From NCBI GenBank assembly GCA_038373865.1, contig JAXGGA010002059.1, positions 1-64,000 on the forward strand: a stretch of 64,000 nt of DNA. The letters run 5' to 3'. Numbering within the stretch: position 1 is the stretch's first letter; every line of letters starts with the position of its first letter. Of the stretch, positions 15,351 to 26,589 are shown one piece after another. The position numbers and the translations under genes were made by a program. The notes beneath the pieces were generated by a model that saw only the letters and a list, made by a program, of their open reading frames with translations, had not been told where the DNA came from and searched no databases. The stretch comes from Uloborus plumipes (taxonomy: Eukaryota; Arthropoda; Arachnida; Araneae; Uloboridae).

Positions 15351-15876
15351 AACGTTTAAATTAAATGTGAAATCAAAGTTGACGCTCTCAAAAAGTTCGT
15401 ACGAAATCTTATCAGCTATGCGGATAAAGAAAAATAAATTAAAAAAAAAAAAAACAAGAAAAGAAAAGAAAAATCACTCTTAAACCTAAAAGCTAGCTAG
15501 TTTTTCTCAATAGCCTTTTCATTCGTGCCACTGTCGTGCCCAAGGTCCTCGAAATGCTTCTTTCGCGTGTTTCGCACCGTATGAAATCAGAGCCGCAAAA
15601 ACAACATGTTTTAATGTTTCATTCTTTGAATTATTTACAACATATTTAGACTTTAAAACATGGGTTGCCAGCATGTCCGAGCCAAACTTCGTAAATGATA
15701 TTTCTCGCTTGCCACTCATTATTTAATTCATTTATTTGCTTATTTATTAATTTGTTGTTTATTTATTTTGTTAAAAAACGCAAACAAGCTTGCTGCAGCT
15801 TCGACCAAATAGCCTTGCCAACAGAACAGATGGGTTGTCTGATGTGAAGTAGAAAAATTTAAAACTAGGTATATAG
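15351..15876. other. AT-rich spacer, no gene seen
   Basis: Contains A-runs and a minus-strand 66-codon open frame (15519-15719) without recognisable motifs. Confidence 0.4.
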
Positions 15877-16604
15877 TAAACTCTCGATTAATCCGCAATC
15901 GGATTACCCGCGATTCAGATTATCCCAGGGCATTTTTTAATCTTGCGTTTCCTTTTTATTTACGGTGCTGATTCACTGAATACAAAAAAAAAAAAAATGT
16001 CAGCGCGTTATTGGTCGTTTTTAGCTTTTAAAGATATTTTTTACATTGAATATTTCATTTTTAGCTTTAATTTAAGATTATGTGTTGCGTTATTGACTTT
16101 TTTTTTAGTTATTGCATGCACTAGTATCGTTTTTTAACTCAGTTTTCGGATTATCCGCGGTTACCGCCCTACCCTATTCCGCGGATAAGAGGAAGTTTAC
16201 CGTATTTATTTATGTATAGTTTCCTCTCAGCTTAGTTATCCGAGAGCGGATTAATGGCGGGGTGGGTTATCCATTAGAGTCTCAGGGGAAAATTAATTTT
16301 TCAGTAAAACTATTTTTTTGTCTTTGTGCTTAATATTTCTCACAAAAGAGTGCGGTGTACTTAAAATCGAATAAATTGTTTTCCCTGGGTGTTATAATAA
16401 GTGCTATTCCTTTATAGATTTCATGTGTGTGTGCTTCGGAACTTGAAATAAAAATAATTTTTAATACTGTACATATCTTCACTGTTTATATCAAGTTTTA
16501 TGTACATTATTTTCAAGCAAAACGCAATTTTTATTTTCTTTACCCCTTATTTTAATACCTTTTTGAGAGATAAGAAGTTCCACCCGATTCCGCGGAGTGT
16601 TCTA
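15877..16604. mobile_element. Pogo/Tigger-like non-autonomous element(s), copy A
   Basis: Left end AGTAAACTCTCGATTAATCC. An internal end at about 16203 reads, in reverse complement, CGGTAAACTTCCTCTTATCC. A second block (16300-16550) is closely similar to 31135-31380, sharing AGAGTGCGGTGTACTTAA and GAATAAATTGTTTTCCCTGG. The GATTATCCGCGG-like terminal motif is typical of Tigger-type elements. No intact transposase. Confidence 0.6.
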
Positions 16605-18016
16605 TATTTTTTGAAGGGCATTAAACATAACTGACAGTTGCACATATTTATTACGCAATTTTAAATGTTTCATTTAAAGCCACGTTCTCATTTGCTAATA
16701 AATAGTCATGAAGTCACACTTTTTAGACCCAATCACACTCTGTGAGTAGTAGTTGAATACTGTGATCAATATTTGATAGTTCAATTTATTCAAATGGAAG
16801 GGTAGGATTTAAAGTTAAAGCATTGACATTCTGTTCTCATTTACTTCAACTAAACCTAATGTCCCGAAACTTTAGCGAAAAGGTTAAAACTACGTGGAAT
16901 GTGCATAAATTTAAAGCGCATGAAAAGACTTTGTAGAAATAACTGTCATTTATTTTAAACTTATCTGAATTTTACTTTTCTGAGAAAAAAATCGCAGAAG
17001 ACGAAAAGATGTATTACTTTAAAGAATTTGACATAAATACCTTTCATTTAAAAGAATGTCTTACCTGACTTCTGTCAGTAACTTACATTTTTTGGCATTT
17101 CTTTCTACATCCTCAGGTATCTGATAGTTGTGTAATCAATGCTCCAAATGAGAAAAAAAAACTTACTTTGAATGTCTCATTCTGTACATAGAGCGAAGTA
17201 CTCATCATGTAAGGTCTGCAGTTGGAGAAAAAGTAAATGTCTGACCAGAGGCTGACTGAGAAAATCATCATTTGAAAAAAACACTATTTTCTGTAAAATA
17301 AACAAGCAACGACAACAGACAAAAATATTTAGAACCAAGCATATGAGTTTTTTGAAAATGAGACATTATTCTTATAAATAAGAAAAAAATATTTGAATAA
17401 AACAGTTTCATGTTTTTAAAAGTAAATCCGCCAACGCACGGATTGAATGCATTTTATCTGAAAGCCTTTGATTGTCACAATCATAGTGTACTACATTATT
17501 CGTAAAGTTTTGTAATAAAAAAATCATAATCTTCTCATTTTAACTAAAAGAATTAAGCTATACGCAAAATACGTAAATATAGAATTAACGGCTGCGAATA
17601 TCAGCATGATCATGAGGTATTTTTTTGGCATTTATTTCTTAAATGAGTCAGTTGAAATACTTTAACAAGAATGTCGAGTTCTAGCGAAAAGGAAGCTATA
17701 TGTGAGTAAATATATTTGAAATGTCAAAGTTGGAGTAGTATACTTACATATTTCATACATAAATATATTCAAGGGGGAAAAGATACCATGTGTAAACTAT
17801 ATCGGCGGAATTAGGCGGAATCCCGGCGGAATTATTTGCGGATTGTCCGAATGTAGCCAAAATCTTCATAATATTCTTATTACCTGCTGGGGGGGGGGGG
17901 GGTTCGTGCATTTAAAAAAATCATTGATGCCCTTGAGTGTTGTCAATAACAGAAATGAGAAAAATTACAATGAAACGTCTGCATGTCATTATTAATATGT
18001 GTTGGGGGTAAAATTA
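16605..18016. other. AT-rich, no gene seen; poly-G run
   Basis: A run of about 15 G lies near 17888-17902. Around 17805-17850 GGCGGAAT is repeated three times. No open frame or RNA gene recognised. Confidence 0.5.
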
Positions 18017-18039
18017 CACTCTAAAAACAGTACCTCTAA

Positions 18040-18240
18040 TTTGAAAGGCACAAGCCCATTGTACCTTTCATTTCCTTTGTTTAAAAGGCACATAGCTTTT
18101 GTGCCTGTGAAACTAACAGGCACCCAGAAAATCAAAGGTACAAAAAAGTTTTCTGCCTTTTAAGAGGCACAAAAAAATTATCCCGCGCAGTTGTGCCTCT
18201 TAATTTCGGAAAGTGAACTTTCAGAGGCACATTCCGAAAC
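18040..18240. repeat. Left subterminal repeat block of the 6.7-kb element
   Basis: Six or more variants of (A)AGGCAC(A) or TGTGCCT(C/T) in both orientations, for example at about 18041, 18080, 18099, 18116, 18161, 18201 and 18223. Similar motifs occur inside the right end. Confidence 0.75.
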
Positions 18241-18292
18241 TAACGCATGCGCAAAGCGTGAATTCCACGACTAATTCTTTCACTTAACGAAA

Positions 18293-21200
18293 ATGGAGTC
18301 CAGCACGACTAATTTCTTCAACCAGCTATTGCAAAATATTTGCGAAGTTCTTCAAATTTCTTCGACCGAAGCAAGGACTGTGGTCGAAGCTGTTAAAGAT
18401 ATCGGTGTCGAAGTACAAGAGGATCTGAAATTTGTTTCTGAGGATGACTTGACACACCTCAACAAGATCCAAAGGCGAAAGCTCATTGCATCTTGGCAGG
18501 AAACATGTATGTATTTCTTGTTTCGTTTTCTTTATTGCATGTAACTATCTTTTTCGAATTTTATAAGTTTCACTTTTTTTATTAAATTTTCTCTTTTAAC
18601 TCTTATTTAACCATTTAAAAAATGATGTAAATCAACGATACCATGCCCTTATATTTTTTACTAAGCAGGCACGTAGATAGAAGTTTGTTAAGGGGGTGGT
18701 CCAAAGTTGGACGAACGCTAAATCAGAAGTAATAATTGATAGTGACATTTATTAAAGTTATTTTGATTAAAACTGTGATATGTTTTGATTAATTTAAACA
18801 ATAATTAGTTAAAAGTGACAGAGTTATTAATTACAAATAATTAACTGAATTTTATTTGAAGGAGTAAGTAAATTATTGACAGTTTGCAGATTTCTGCAAA
18901 ATTTCTTCAGTTTGAAATAAAACTGTAAAAAACTGCAGAAAGTCTGCAGAATAAAATGATGTGAACAGTATTAGAAAAACAGTGGTCTTTCAGGAAGGTG
19001 GTGGTCCGGACCCCCTGGACTGGCTACGTCCTTGTACTATATAAGAATCCCAAAAGCAGAACACTATACCATATAACACTATACCATATAAGTTGCGACG
19101 TGCGTCGCATTACATTTACGTTTGAAAAAATTTCTGCTGAAATTCTACTTATTTCTTCTAAAACTAGATTCTCTGCAAATATTGCCTTTTGATTATATTT
19201 TATTAGAAAGAAATTCAAAATTTCCAGCAAATTACATTTGTTCGGCAAAAAACGCTCTAAATGTCGCATTTTATGCGTCGTTTTCACGAACTTCAAATTT
19301 AAGTCGTATTTGAAGAAATTCGGATAATAACTGCAAAGTCAAAACATTTACTAATTTTTATTTTGTTATGTGTATATTATTCCCCCCCCCCCTTTTTTTT
19401 TTGGCTTAAAAAAAAGGCTAATATTTTCATAATATGCTGTCCTTTCAATTCTCATGCATTTTGGAACTTTATAAACAGTTATTGGCCTAACTCGCAATAC
19501 TAACCAACACAAAAAATATTCCAAATACCAGGGTGTAAAAAAAATAATGTTTTTTTTTGAAAAAATAAAAAAAATCAGATTTATTTGATTTAAATCGATT
19601 TTTTTTATTTTTTAAAAAAAGACTTAAAAAACTTTTGTAATTGATTAGGTTATACTTATGAATATTAGTAAGCATGAAATTGATACTGGAAAAATTTTTT
19701 AAAACAACAAAATTTCAAGTATTATGTCACCAAAAAAATTTCATAGCATTCAATGCAAAACGATTTTAATACTAATGCATATGATTTAAATATCAAAAGT
19801 AATATAGATGACATAGTAACACACTGAAAAACATAAAAACAGGGGAAATAGAACAAACTGGAATTTATTACATGTCTTTTAATTAGTATGCTCTTTTATT
19901 TATTTATTTTTGCCTTGAAAAACGTGTTAGCAGTTTCTTGCAATTTTTTAACATAGTATTATTATCCTTTAAAGTGAAAAGTGCTCTGTGAGATAAAAAT
20001 CAAAAGAGAGTTAAATAAAAAAATTAATTAAATAAATGAACTCTTTTTTTTTTTTTGTGATTTAGGAATAAAGTTTACTCTTTTTGTATAGAAATGATGA
20101 TATTAATTTTAAGTTTTCTTTTTACATTTAGTACAAATAAAGCCCTTACTACAGCAACAGGCCTAATTTTGTAGGACTTATATACACAACCATCTTTTAG
20201 TGCCTTTTAACATATTTTTTCAAAAAAAGAAAAAAAAATCCCGAATTTCATGGTTTCTTTTTTTCTTTTTTTTAATGACAAATTTAAAAGTGTTCACTGA
20301 CTAAAAATGTGAGTAAGAAGATTGAGTAAGGAGAGAGAAAATGAATAGATAGAAGTGATAAAATGAGAAGAAACCATAGGGACAAAAATCAATATGAGGA
20401 AGAAAGGTTATGTTGACTACGCAAAAGGCAAAATTGATGAAATAAAAAAAAAAATCAAGAATATTTTTAGGGTTAAGTTGAAAAATGATTTAAATCAATG
20501 ATTTTTTTAAAAAGAAATCAATTGCTTTAAATCGCGATTTAAATCACTGATTTAAATCATTTGATTTAAATCGTTGACACCCTGCCAAGTACTGTAATAC
20601 TTTTTAAAGGAGGATATTCCCCAAAATTTCTTAAAAACAAAATTAAATTACGTATATAAAGTCTCTGTTTCCATGTCAAACAACAACTTTACATAGAACC
20701 AAGCATGTAAAATAAATAAATACAAAAATTGAAAATAATTTGCAATTTCGCATTCAAGTTTTGTTTTTTGCAATGCTGATAAGTGTGTGGAGTACGTTCG
20801 AAAGCACGTAACTCAACTTGCCCCCAAACAATAAGCTCATTTTTGCTCAGTAGATACAGTTACTGGGTAACCATCAGGGTCCCCACAGTTTAATGCTTAA
20901 TATATGCTTATTATATTAATAATGCTTTTATTAATTTTTAATTCAAAGATACAAATATGAAGTTGCCTAAGTGGCCAACAACTATACCGTTTCCATTATT
21001 ATTTCTTAAATTCTTCTGTGAAGCTTTACAATTGCCAACAAATAAATTTGTCTTCAGCTTTAAAGATTTTTTTTTTAATTTCTATTTTGCAGTTGCTGCA
21101 AGTAGTCCTGAAATGATGGATCTCTCCCCAAATCCACCGAGCCCAAACTTGAGTGATGCATCAAGCAATGAATATCCTCTCTCTGTAAATTCAGAGGTGA

Positions 21201-22283
21201 GCAAAATTATTAATAAGACTCATAAATGTGATCCATGTGCATTTGAGACTTCTAGTTTTAGGACTTTTAACTGGCATGTGAAGAAGTTTCATAAAAATCA
21301 GTGTTCTTTTCAGTGTAATAACTGCAATGCAAAATTTTATGATAAAAGATCCTATTGTTTGCATTTTAGAATTTGTAATAAAATTGTAACTGTTGCAACT
21401 CATGAAAATGATAGTAAAAATTGTCAAGACATGGTTTGCCGTTGCCCCAAAAGGGACTTTCCTGTATTTAAAAAATATTGTTAATAAAGGATAAATGTGA
21501 GCAGAGCTCTTAGTATGTATCATGTTGTATAATTTTAAAATTAATGTTTCTTTCTTTTTTTTTTTTAAATATACATGAAGCAGACAAATCATGTTTTTTT
21601 TTCTTCTTTTTTTAAAAAAGTAAGTTATGATATTGATTTCATAATTTATGAATACAATGCCATACATTTTTCCTGTGTCTTATTTCAGCTGGAACTTGAA
21701 GTTGGACTTAGATTTGAACTCAAGTTCAAATTGCTGGTTGTGAAGTTGCGACTGACCCTCAAAAAAATGGCAGATGCATACTCCATTCCAAACACTATCC
21801 TAGAAATGGAGAAGCTGATGCAGATGAAAAGATCAACTTGGAGTGCCGTTTCAATGGTAAAATTTGCTTTCAATTTTAGCTTGTACTTTATTGTATAATA
21901 TTTTCCTGTGTAATCAAGATAAAAAAGAGAGAGAGAGAGATGTGTTAAAGAAATTCACAGAATATTACATTGTACTATATTGCACATTATTTCTTTAGAT
22001 TGACTTTGATGAGAACGTCAAGAGGCCTGGACCAAGTGTCTTCTTTGGGGAGAGGCCATGCATTATGGTCAGCGAAAGCCAATTAATCTATCTTCGAGCA
22101 GGCTGCACATTAGAAGAGGCAGCGGTTTTGTTGCTGGGAGTTTATTTTATTTTAAATTTAAATTTCCCATCATCCTATGGGCAATTTTTGGGACTGGTCC
22201 AAAACGTCCTGACCAAGGACAAATTTTCACAGTCCTTTTCCTGCCAGAAACTTCTTTCTGTGACTGCAAAAATTACAGAGTAA
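18293..22283 (+). CDS. Four-exon gene: SAM-like N-terminus, SAMD3-like C-terminal region
   Basis: Proposed exons are 18293-18506, 21093-21196, 21689-21856 and 21999-22283: 771 nt, 256 codons plus stop, with no internal stop. Splice signals are GTATGT, TTTTGCAG, GTGAGC, ATTTCAG, GTAAAA and TTCTTTAG, and phases match (1, 0, 0). Exon 1 (71 codons) holds a SAM-like segment, residues about 29-68 (VVEAVKDIGVEVQEDLKFVS, then EDDLTHLNKIQRRKL). Exon 2 is a Ser/Pro-rich linker. Exon 3 is basic/leucine-rich and ends in TWSAVSM. Exon 4 (FDENVKRPGPSVFFGERPCI ... EEAAVLLLGVYFILNLNFPS) resembles the end of fish SAMD3-like proteins, a match made from memory. Function is unknown; a transposition accessory protein or captured host gene are both possible. 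AATAAA occurs at about 22497. The gene sits wholly inside the CACT-ended element. Confidence 0.65.
18668..19034. mobile_element. Nested inverted-repeat element in intron 1 of the SAM-like gene
   Basis: Left end CAGGCACGTAG(ATAG) with AGGGGGTGGTCC. The reverse complement of the right end reads CAAGGACGTAGCCAGTCCAG followed by GGGGTCCGGACCACC. Both ends thus share CA(A/G)G(C/G)ACGTAG and a GGTCC-rich subterminal. About 370 bp, non-coding. The family is not certain and no clear target duplication was seen. Confidence 0.5.
19529..20584. mobile_element. Non-autonomous hAT-like element with 8-bp target duplication
   Basis: The left end CAGGGTGTAAA and the right end ...ACACCCTG are inverted repeats flanked by CCAAATAC (19521-19528) and CCAAGTAC (20585-20592), seven of eight identical. 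Subterminal GATTTAAATCG-like palindromes are numerous at both ends. The 8-bp duplication and CAGGG ends are hAT features. The 1056-bp body has no transposase; non-autonomous. Confidence 0.8.
21093..21484 (+). CDS. Alternative exon 2 reading: two-zinc-finger form
   Basis: If the GTGAGC donor at 21197 is not used, exon 2 stays open to a stop at 21482-21484 and encodes two zinc fingers: CDPC-x12-H-x4-H (C2H2) and CNNC-x12-H-x3-C (C2HC), then a cysteine-bearing tail. Joined to exon 1 this would give 201 codons plus stop: SAM-like, Ser/Pro linker, two fingers. C2H2 modules together with SAM-like and C-terminal domains occur in the related fish proteins, as far as I recall. Either this is a real alternative 3' end, or a finger exon whose own donor has decayed. 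Confidence 0.5.
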
Positions 22284-22436
22284 TTGAATCGGGTAATGCT
22301 ATATTACATGTGACGTTCCACATCTCTTCGATGGGGTACCACACGTTCCATCTCTAATCCACCATTTTTAATTTAGAGTATGATTCGAGGCTTAAAGTGC
22401 TTCATGTGTACAGTCGTGAGCAAAGGATGTATTTGT

Positions 22437-24320
22437 ATGTTGCATTACTAAATATGATGAGTGAATTCATACAAATTTGAATCAATTATTTTTTTTGAAT
22501 AAAAATAGTTGTTAAAATGTAGCACATTTTTAAATACCTTGTTTAATTCCTATTTTTAAATTAGGATTTGAAAATTACCATGTAAAAAATTACCTTGTAA
22601 CATTGCAGCGTAACTATTATTTTCTTTACTTTGTTTGTTTTCATCGTAAGTATTGGAATGAAAAATATTTTAAATTTGTGCGCCTGTTTTCTTTTTCATA
22701 GTTCAAAATGTGTTTTATTGTAAATAAAGGAGTCTAATGATTTTTATTGAAATTGCCTGGAATGATCAATAATTATCCTGTACATAATGACTAAATTTGT
22801 ACTGAGGCCACAGATGCATTGAGTCCACAGATACATTCAAAACTTTAGAATTATAAAACATCAAGTGTTTGCTTCCGTTAAAAAAATTGGCATGTGCATA
22901 AAAGAATGTGCACGAAATCACTATAAATGTACAGCACTTATTACAAGTAATAATTTTTAAATTATTAAGAAATTACTCTCCATGTATGACATGATAAAGT
23001 ATTGTGCTTATTACATCAAAAATATATACTTTTAAATAAAATGTTTTTGTTCGAAGCATTTCATTTTGGTGGGCTGGATGTTTGCTGATAAATTAAAATT
23101 ATTCTGTGCGTCCTTATGTGTTTGTATATCTATTTTTAAATAAAAGTTTTAAATTGTAACAAAGGGTAAAAGTCTTAAAATGAAATATATTTTGAATAAA
23201 ACCTTGCTTTTATTTGAGTTACCTGTTGATACAAAAATATAATTACCAATAATAATGCTGTATAATAAATAAGGTTTTAGGGTAGGGTTATATTATATGT
23301 TGCATTACTTTATATAACAAGTGAACTCACTATATTGAATCCATTATTTTTTATAAATAAAAAAGTTTTGAAAACGTAATGTACAGTTTTAAACATCGTG
23401 TTTAATTCCTATTTTCAAATTAGCATTTGAAAATTGCCATGTTAAAATTACCTTATAATTATTGCAGAATAATTGTTTTCTATTTTAATTATTATTTTAT
23501 TTATATATTTATTTATTTTTCCTTCATTGGTATTAAAATTAAAAATGTTTTTAATTTATGTGCCTGTTTTTTTTTCCATAGTTCAAAATGTGTTTAATTG
23601 TAAATAAAAAAACTTCTTACGATTTTTATTAAGATTGAATGCAATGTTTGATTATTATCCTGCACATAAAGACTAAATTTTATCCGAGTCCACAGTACAT
23701 TTGAAACTGGAATTATAAAACATCAAGTGTTTGCTTCCAATTAAAAAGTTGCCATTATGCATAAACAGTTCGAAATCACTATAAATTTACAGCACTTTAA
23801 GTCATTAAGAATATACTTTCCATATATGGCATGATAAAGTATTATGCTTATTGCAAGATTATTTACTAGACTTGTAAAATATAACGCATAAGTATATAGT
23901 TTTTAATAACATGTTCTTGTTCTAAGGTGGTGGGCCAGATGTTTGGTGATAAACTAAAATCATTCTGTGCGTCTTTGTGTGTTTGTTTGAAATTTTTTTA
24001 TGTAAGATTTAAATTGTAACAAAGGACAAAATTCTTAAAATAAAATATATTTTCATTGAAAGCTTACTTTTATTGGAGTTACCTGTTGATACAAACATAT
24101 ATAATTACCAAGAATAATGCTATGTAATTAAATAAGGTTTCTGGATAATTCTATATAACATTTTGCATTATTACTTAATACGACAAGTGAATTCATAAAA
24201 ATTTGAATCCATTATTATTTTCAAATAAACAATGGTTGTTAAAATGTATACTGTACATTTTTAAATAACTTGTTCAATTCCTATTTTCCAATTAACTTTG
24301 AAAATTACCATGTAAAAAAA
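22437..24320. repeat. Tandem repeat, period about 865 bp, 2.2 copies
   Basis: Copies start at about 22437, 23303 and 24166 (the last partial). Shared landmarks include TTTAATTCCTATTTT, TAGTTCAAAATGTGTTT, CATCAAGTGTTTGCTTCC and ATTCTGTGCGTC, each spaced 861-866 bp apart. Divergence is about 15-20%. It lies between the SAM-like gene and the right end of the element. Confidence 0.85.
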
Positions 24321-24412
24321 TATTCTAATTAAAATTTGTAATGAATGCAATGAAGTAATGTAATTAATGTAAGAATCACGATTCAATTGTGCCCCTAAAA
24401 AGTGCATCAATA

Positions 24413-24570
24413 AGAGGTACATATGGGTAAAATAAGAGGGACATGTGAGTAAAATAAAAGGTACATGTGGGTAAAATAAAAGGTACATGTGGGTAAAATA
24501 AAAGGTACATGTGGGTAAAATAAAATGTACATATAAGCGAAATAAGAGGTACATATGAGCAAAATAAGAG
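24413..24570. repeat. 22-bp minisatellite next to the right end of the element
   Basis: About seven copies of (A)AAAGGTACATGTGGGTAAAAT with a few substitutions, the central three nearly identical. The GAGGTACA core resembles the subterminal AGAGGYAC motif, so the array may be an amplified terminal binding site. Confidence 0.85.
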
Positions 24571-24574
24571 TCAC

Positions 24575-24735
24575 ACTGTACCTTTGATATTTAGAGGTAC
24601 AATGTAACTCTAAAATTCAGAGGCACAAGAAAGACATTTTTACCTCTGATTTTCAAAGGCACATTGTGCCTCTTATCTTCAGAGGCAAAAATGTTCCACT
24701 TTTACCTCTGAAATCAGAGGTACTGTTTTTAGAGT
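24575..24735. repeat. Right subterminal repeat block of the 6.7-kb element
   Basis: AGAGG(C/T)AC(A) and TACCTCTGA variants recur in both orientations at about 24592, 24620, 24640, 24654, 24666, 24680, 24703 and 24715, mirroring the left block. Confidence 0.75.
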
Positions 24736-24738
24736 GTA

Positions 24739-26589
24739 TGATTGAAACTGGAAAATGCACACTGTCTGCCTGCAAAAATCTTAGTACTGTGCAGTTTCAA
24801 TCCTTAAATGCACGTTATTACCTTTGTTGAGGATTTTTCTTGCTTTGGAAAAAAAAAAAACTTTAAAAGTCATTAAAGAACTTTGAGTATACCTAAAAAT
24901 CTGAAAAATTGCAATGAAATATTGAATTCTTGGTTATACGTGTGCGGAGATTATCCCAACTGCTTTCCCCCCTGCAATTGCAAGATTCCAGTGCACTCAT
25001 TTATCCAGGTTTTGAGGGACTTTCAGCAAATTAAAAAATAAAATAAATTATGTAGCTCCTGTGTATCGCCAGTATTAAAACACAGAAATTACAATGAGAA
25101 GTATGTATTTATTATAATTAAGATATATTTGAGTAAAAATCTTACATTTTTAAATTGTGCTGAACTTCCAGTTTTACACATGCGGGTTATCCGCTTTGCG
25201 TATTATCCGTGCAGTTTCGAGCGTAAAGAATTGTTTGAGAGCATTGAATAAAATGGTTTTCGGTGTAAGTATTTTAAAATTAAGGTATGCTCTTTAAGGT
25301 ATGCTTAAAACGGTTTAATTTAACCCCAAAACACGAGCCTGTTTTTGTAGACATTTTCTGTAACAACATTTATTTTAAAATTAATTATTTTCTGCATACA
25401 AATAAACGCTTAATGGAAACATTTAAATGTTGAAATTATGTAATCAAAATTCAGCTTTCACAATTAAAAGTGCTATGAGTACAAAGGTATCCTTTCTCAC
25501 GGCTAATGAGGCAACGAAAACTTACCTGTAATTGAAAAGTCAAAATCGATAAAAGCATCGATAAAATGCTACTTGAAGCTAAAAGAAATAAGTGACTTAC
25601 CCTATAGCTATTGAAAATGACTGATGAGTGTAGAGTTTGTGACTGGTTGAATCAGAAGCTGATATTTACATAAGTACCAGATGATGAATTAGACAGAAAC
25701 GCAAAATAAGTCAGTCGAAGCTGTCAAAAATTACCGGAGACTTTTTATTTTTCTTACATGAACCTGTTATTTGATTATTTTTCGACTAAATTATTACTTG
25801 TAGTTATTCTGTATTTTATATTTATTGATTTTTGTGATTGATAATATTGATGGACGACTGAAGACAGGTCATTCATTGAAGACGAGTAGATAGAGAACCC
25901 ATTTTTCTGAATCGATAATACATCTCCTTAATACTATGGAATTATAAGTGCATTTTCCCCCATTAAAAACAAATCAACTAAATAAAATAACTGTCTCCTT
26001 GACTATTACATTTCTTTTCTGCGAAAGTGATTACTTAATCGTGTATTGATTTTAATTATATTTGGACCTTGATAAATAAATATTATGGGTGTTCAACTAA
26101 CATAGCTACCTACATTTTCAGTTAGATCGTAAAAACTACAACATTAGAACTTATGGGAAAAAATTGCAATGCTTCAAAATTGATTTAAGACTGTGCAGAC
26201 GGTGCTTACTATACAGAAAAGTGAAATTTAACTTCTTCAATAAATAACATCATCAACATAAATAATCTTCATATTTCGACAAACGTCACATAACTACTTT
26301 TTATATTTGGCCCTTCATTTGAATAACTCTTGCCAATTAAATTATCTATAATCTAATTAAACAACAAATAATGAATATTACTTTCAGTATTATAATTATT
26401 TAATTTTCTCTATCATAAGTATTATTCCATGTGTTTCTAAGTTTTCCTGTCGAAAAAAATGTGCTATAGAACATAAACAGAAAGGCAAATGTCAATTTTT
26501 GCTCTAGTTTAGATTTTTAGTGGTTATTACACTCAAACTATCTAAATACGATTGTCCTCAAAAATGCGAATGTTTCTCTCTTTCTCACA
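24739..26589. other. AT-rich sequence, no gene; possible Tigger-type remnant
   Basis: Around 25185-25225 GGGTTATCCGC and GTATTATCCGTGCAG recall Tigger-type ends and may pair with GGAGATTATCCCAAC at 24945. Evidence is weak. Nothing else recognised. Confidence 0.35.

Larger units (their letters stand above)
18017..24736 (+). mobile_element. Large CACT-ended transposon-like element carrying a spliced gene
   Basis: The left end is CACTCTAAAAACAGTACCTC. The reverse complement of the right end is CACTCTAAAAACAGTACCTC too, then T(G/A)ATTT. Both sides are flanked by TA (18015-18016 and 24737-24738). Inside each end AGAGGCAC/GTGCCTCT-like motifs recur (18040-18240 and 24575-24735), as in elements whose transposase binds iterated subterminal sites. 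The interior holds a four-exon gene, two nested transposons in its first intron, a three-copy 865-bp tandem repeat and a 22-bp minisatellite. CACT termini, a 2-bp duplication and subterminal repeats fit the CACTA/EnSpm group. I found no transposase domain, so this may be a cargo-bearing non-autonomous form. Confidence 0.75.

Noticed and set aside
21191..21667. 158-codon minus-strand frame opposite the zinc-finger exon
   Set aside because: Antisense shadow; the plus strand has cysteine/histidine spacing of real fingers and consensus splice sites.
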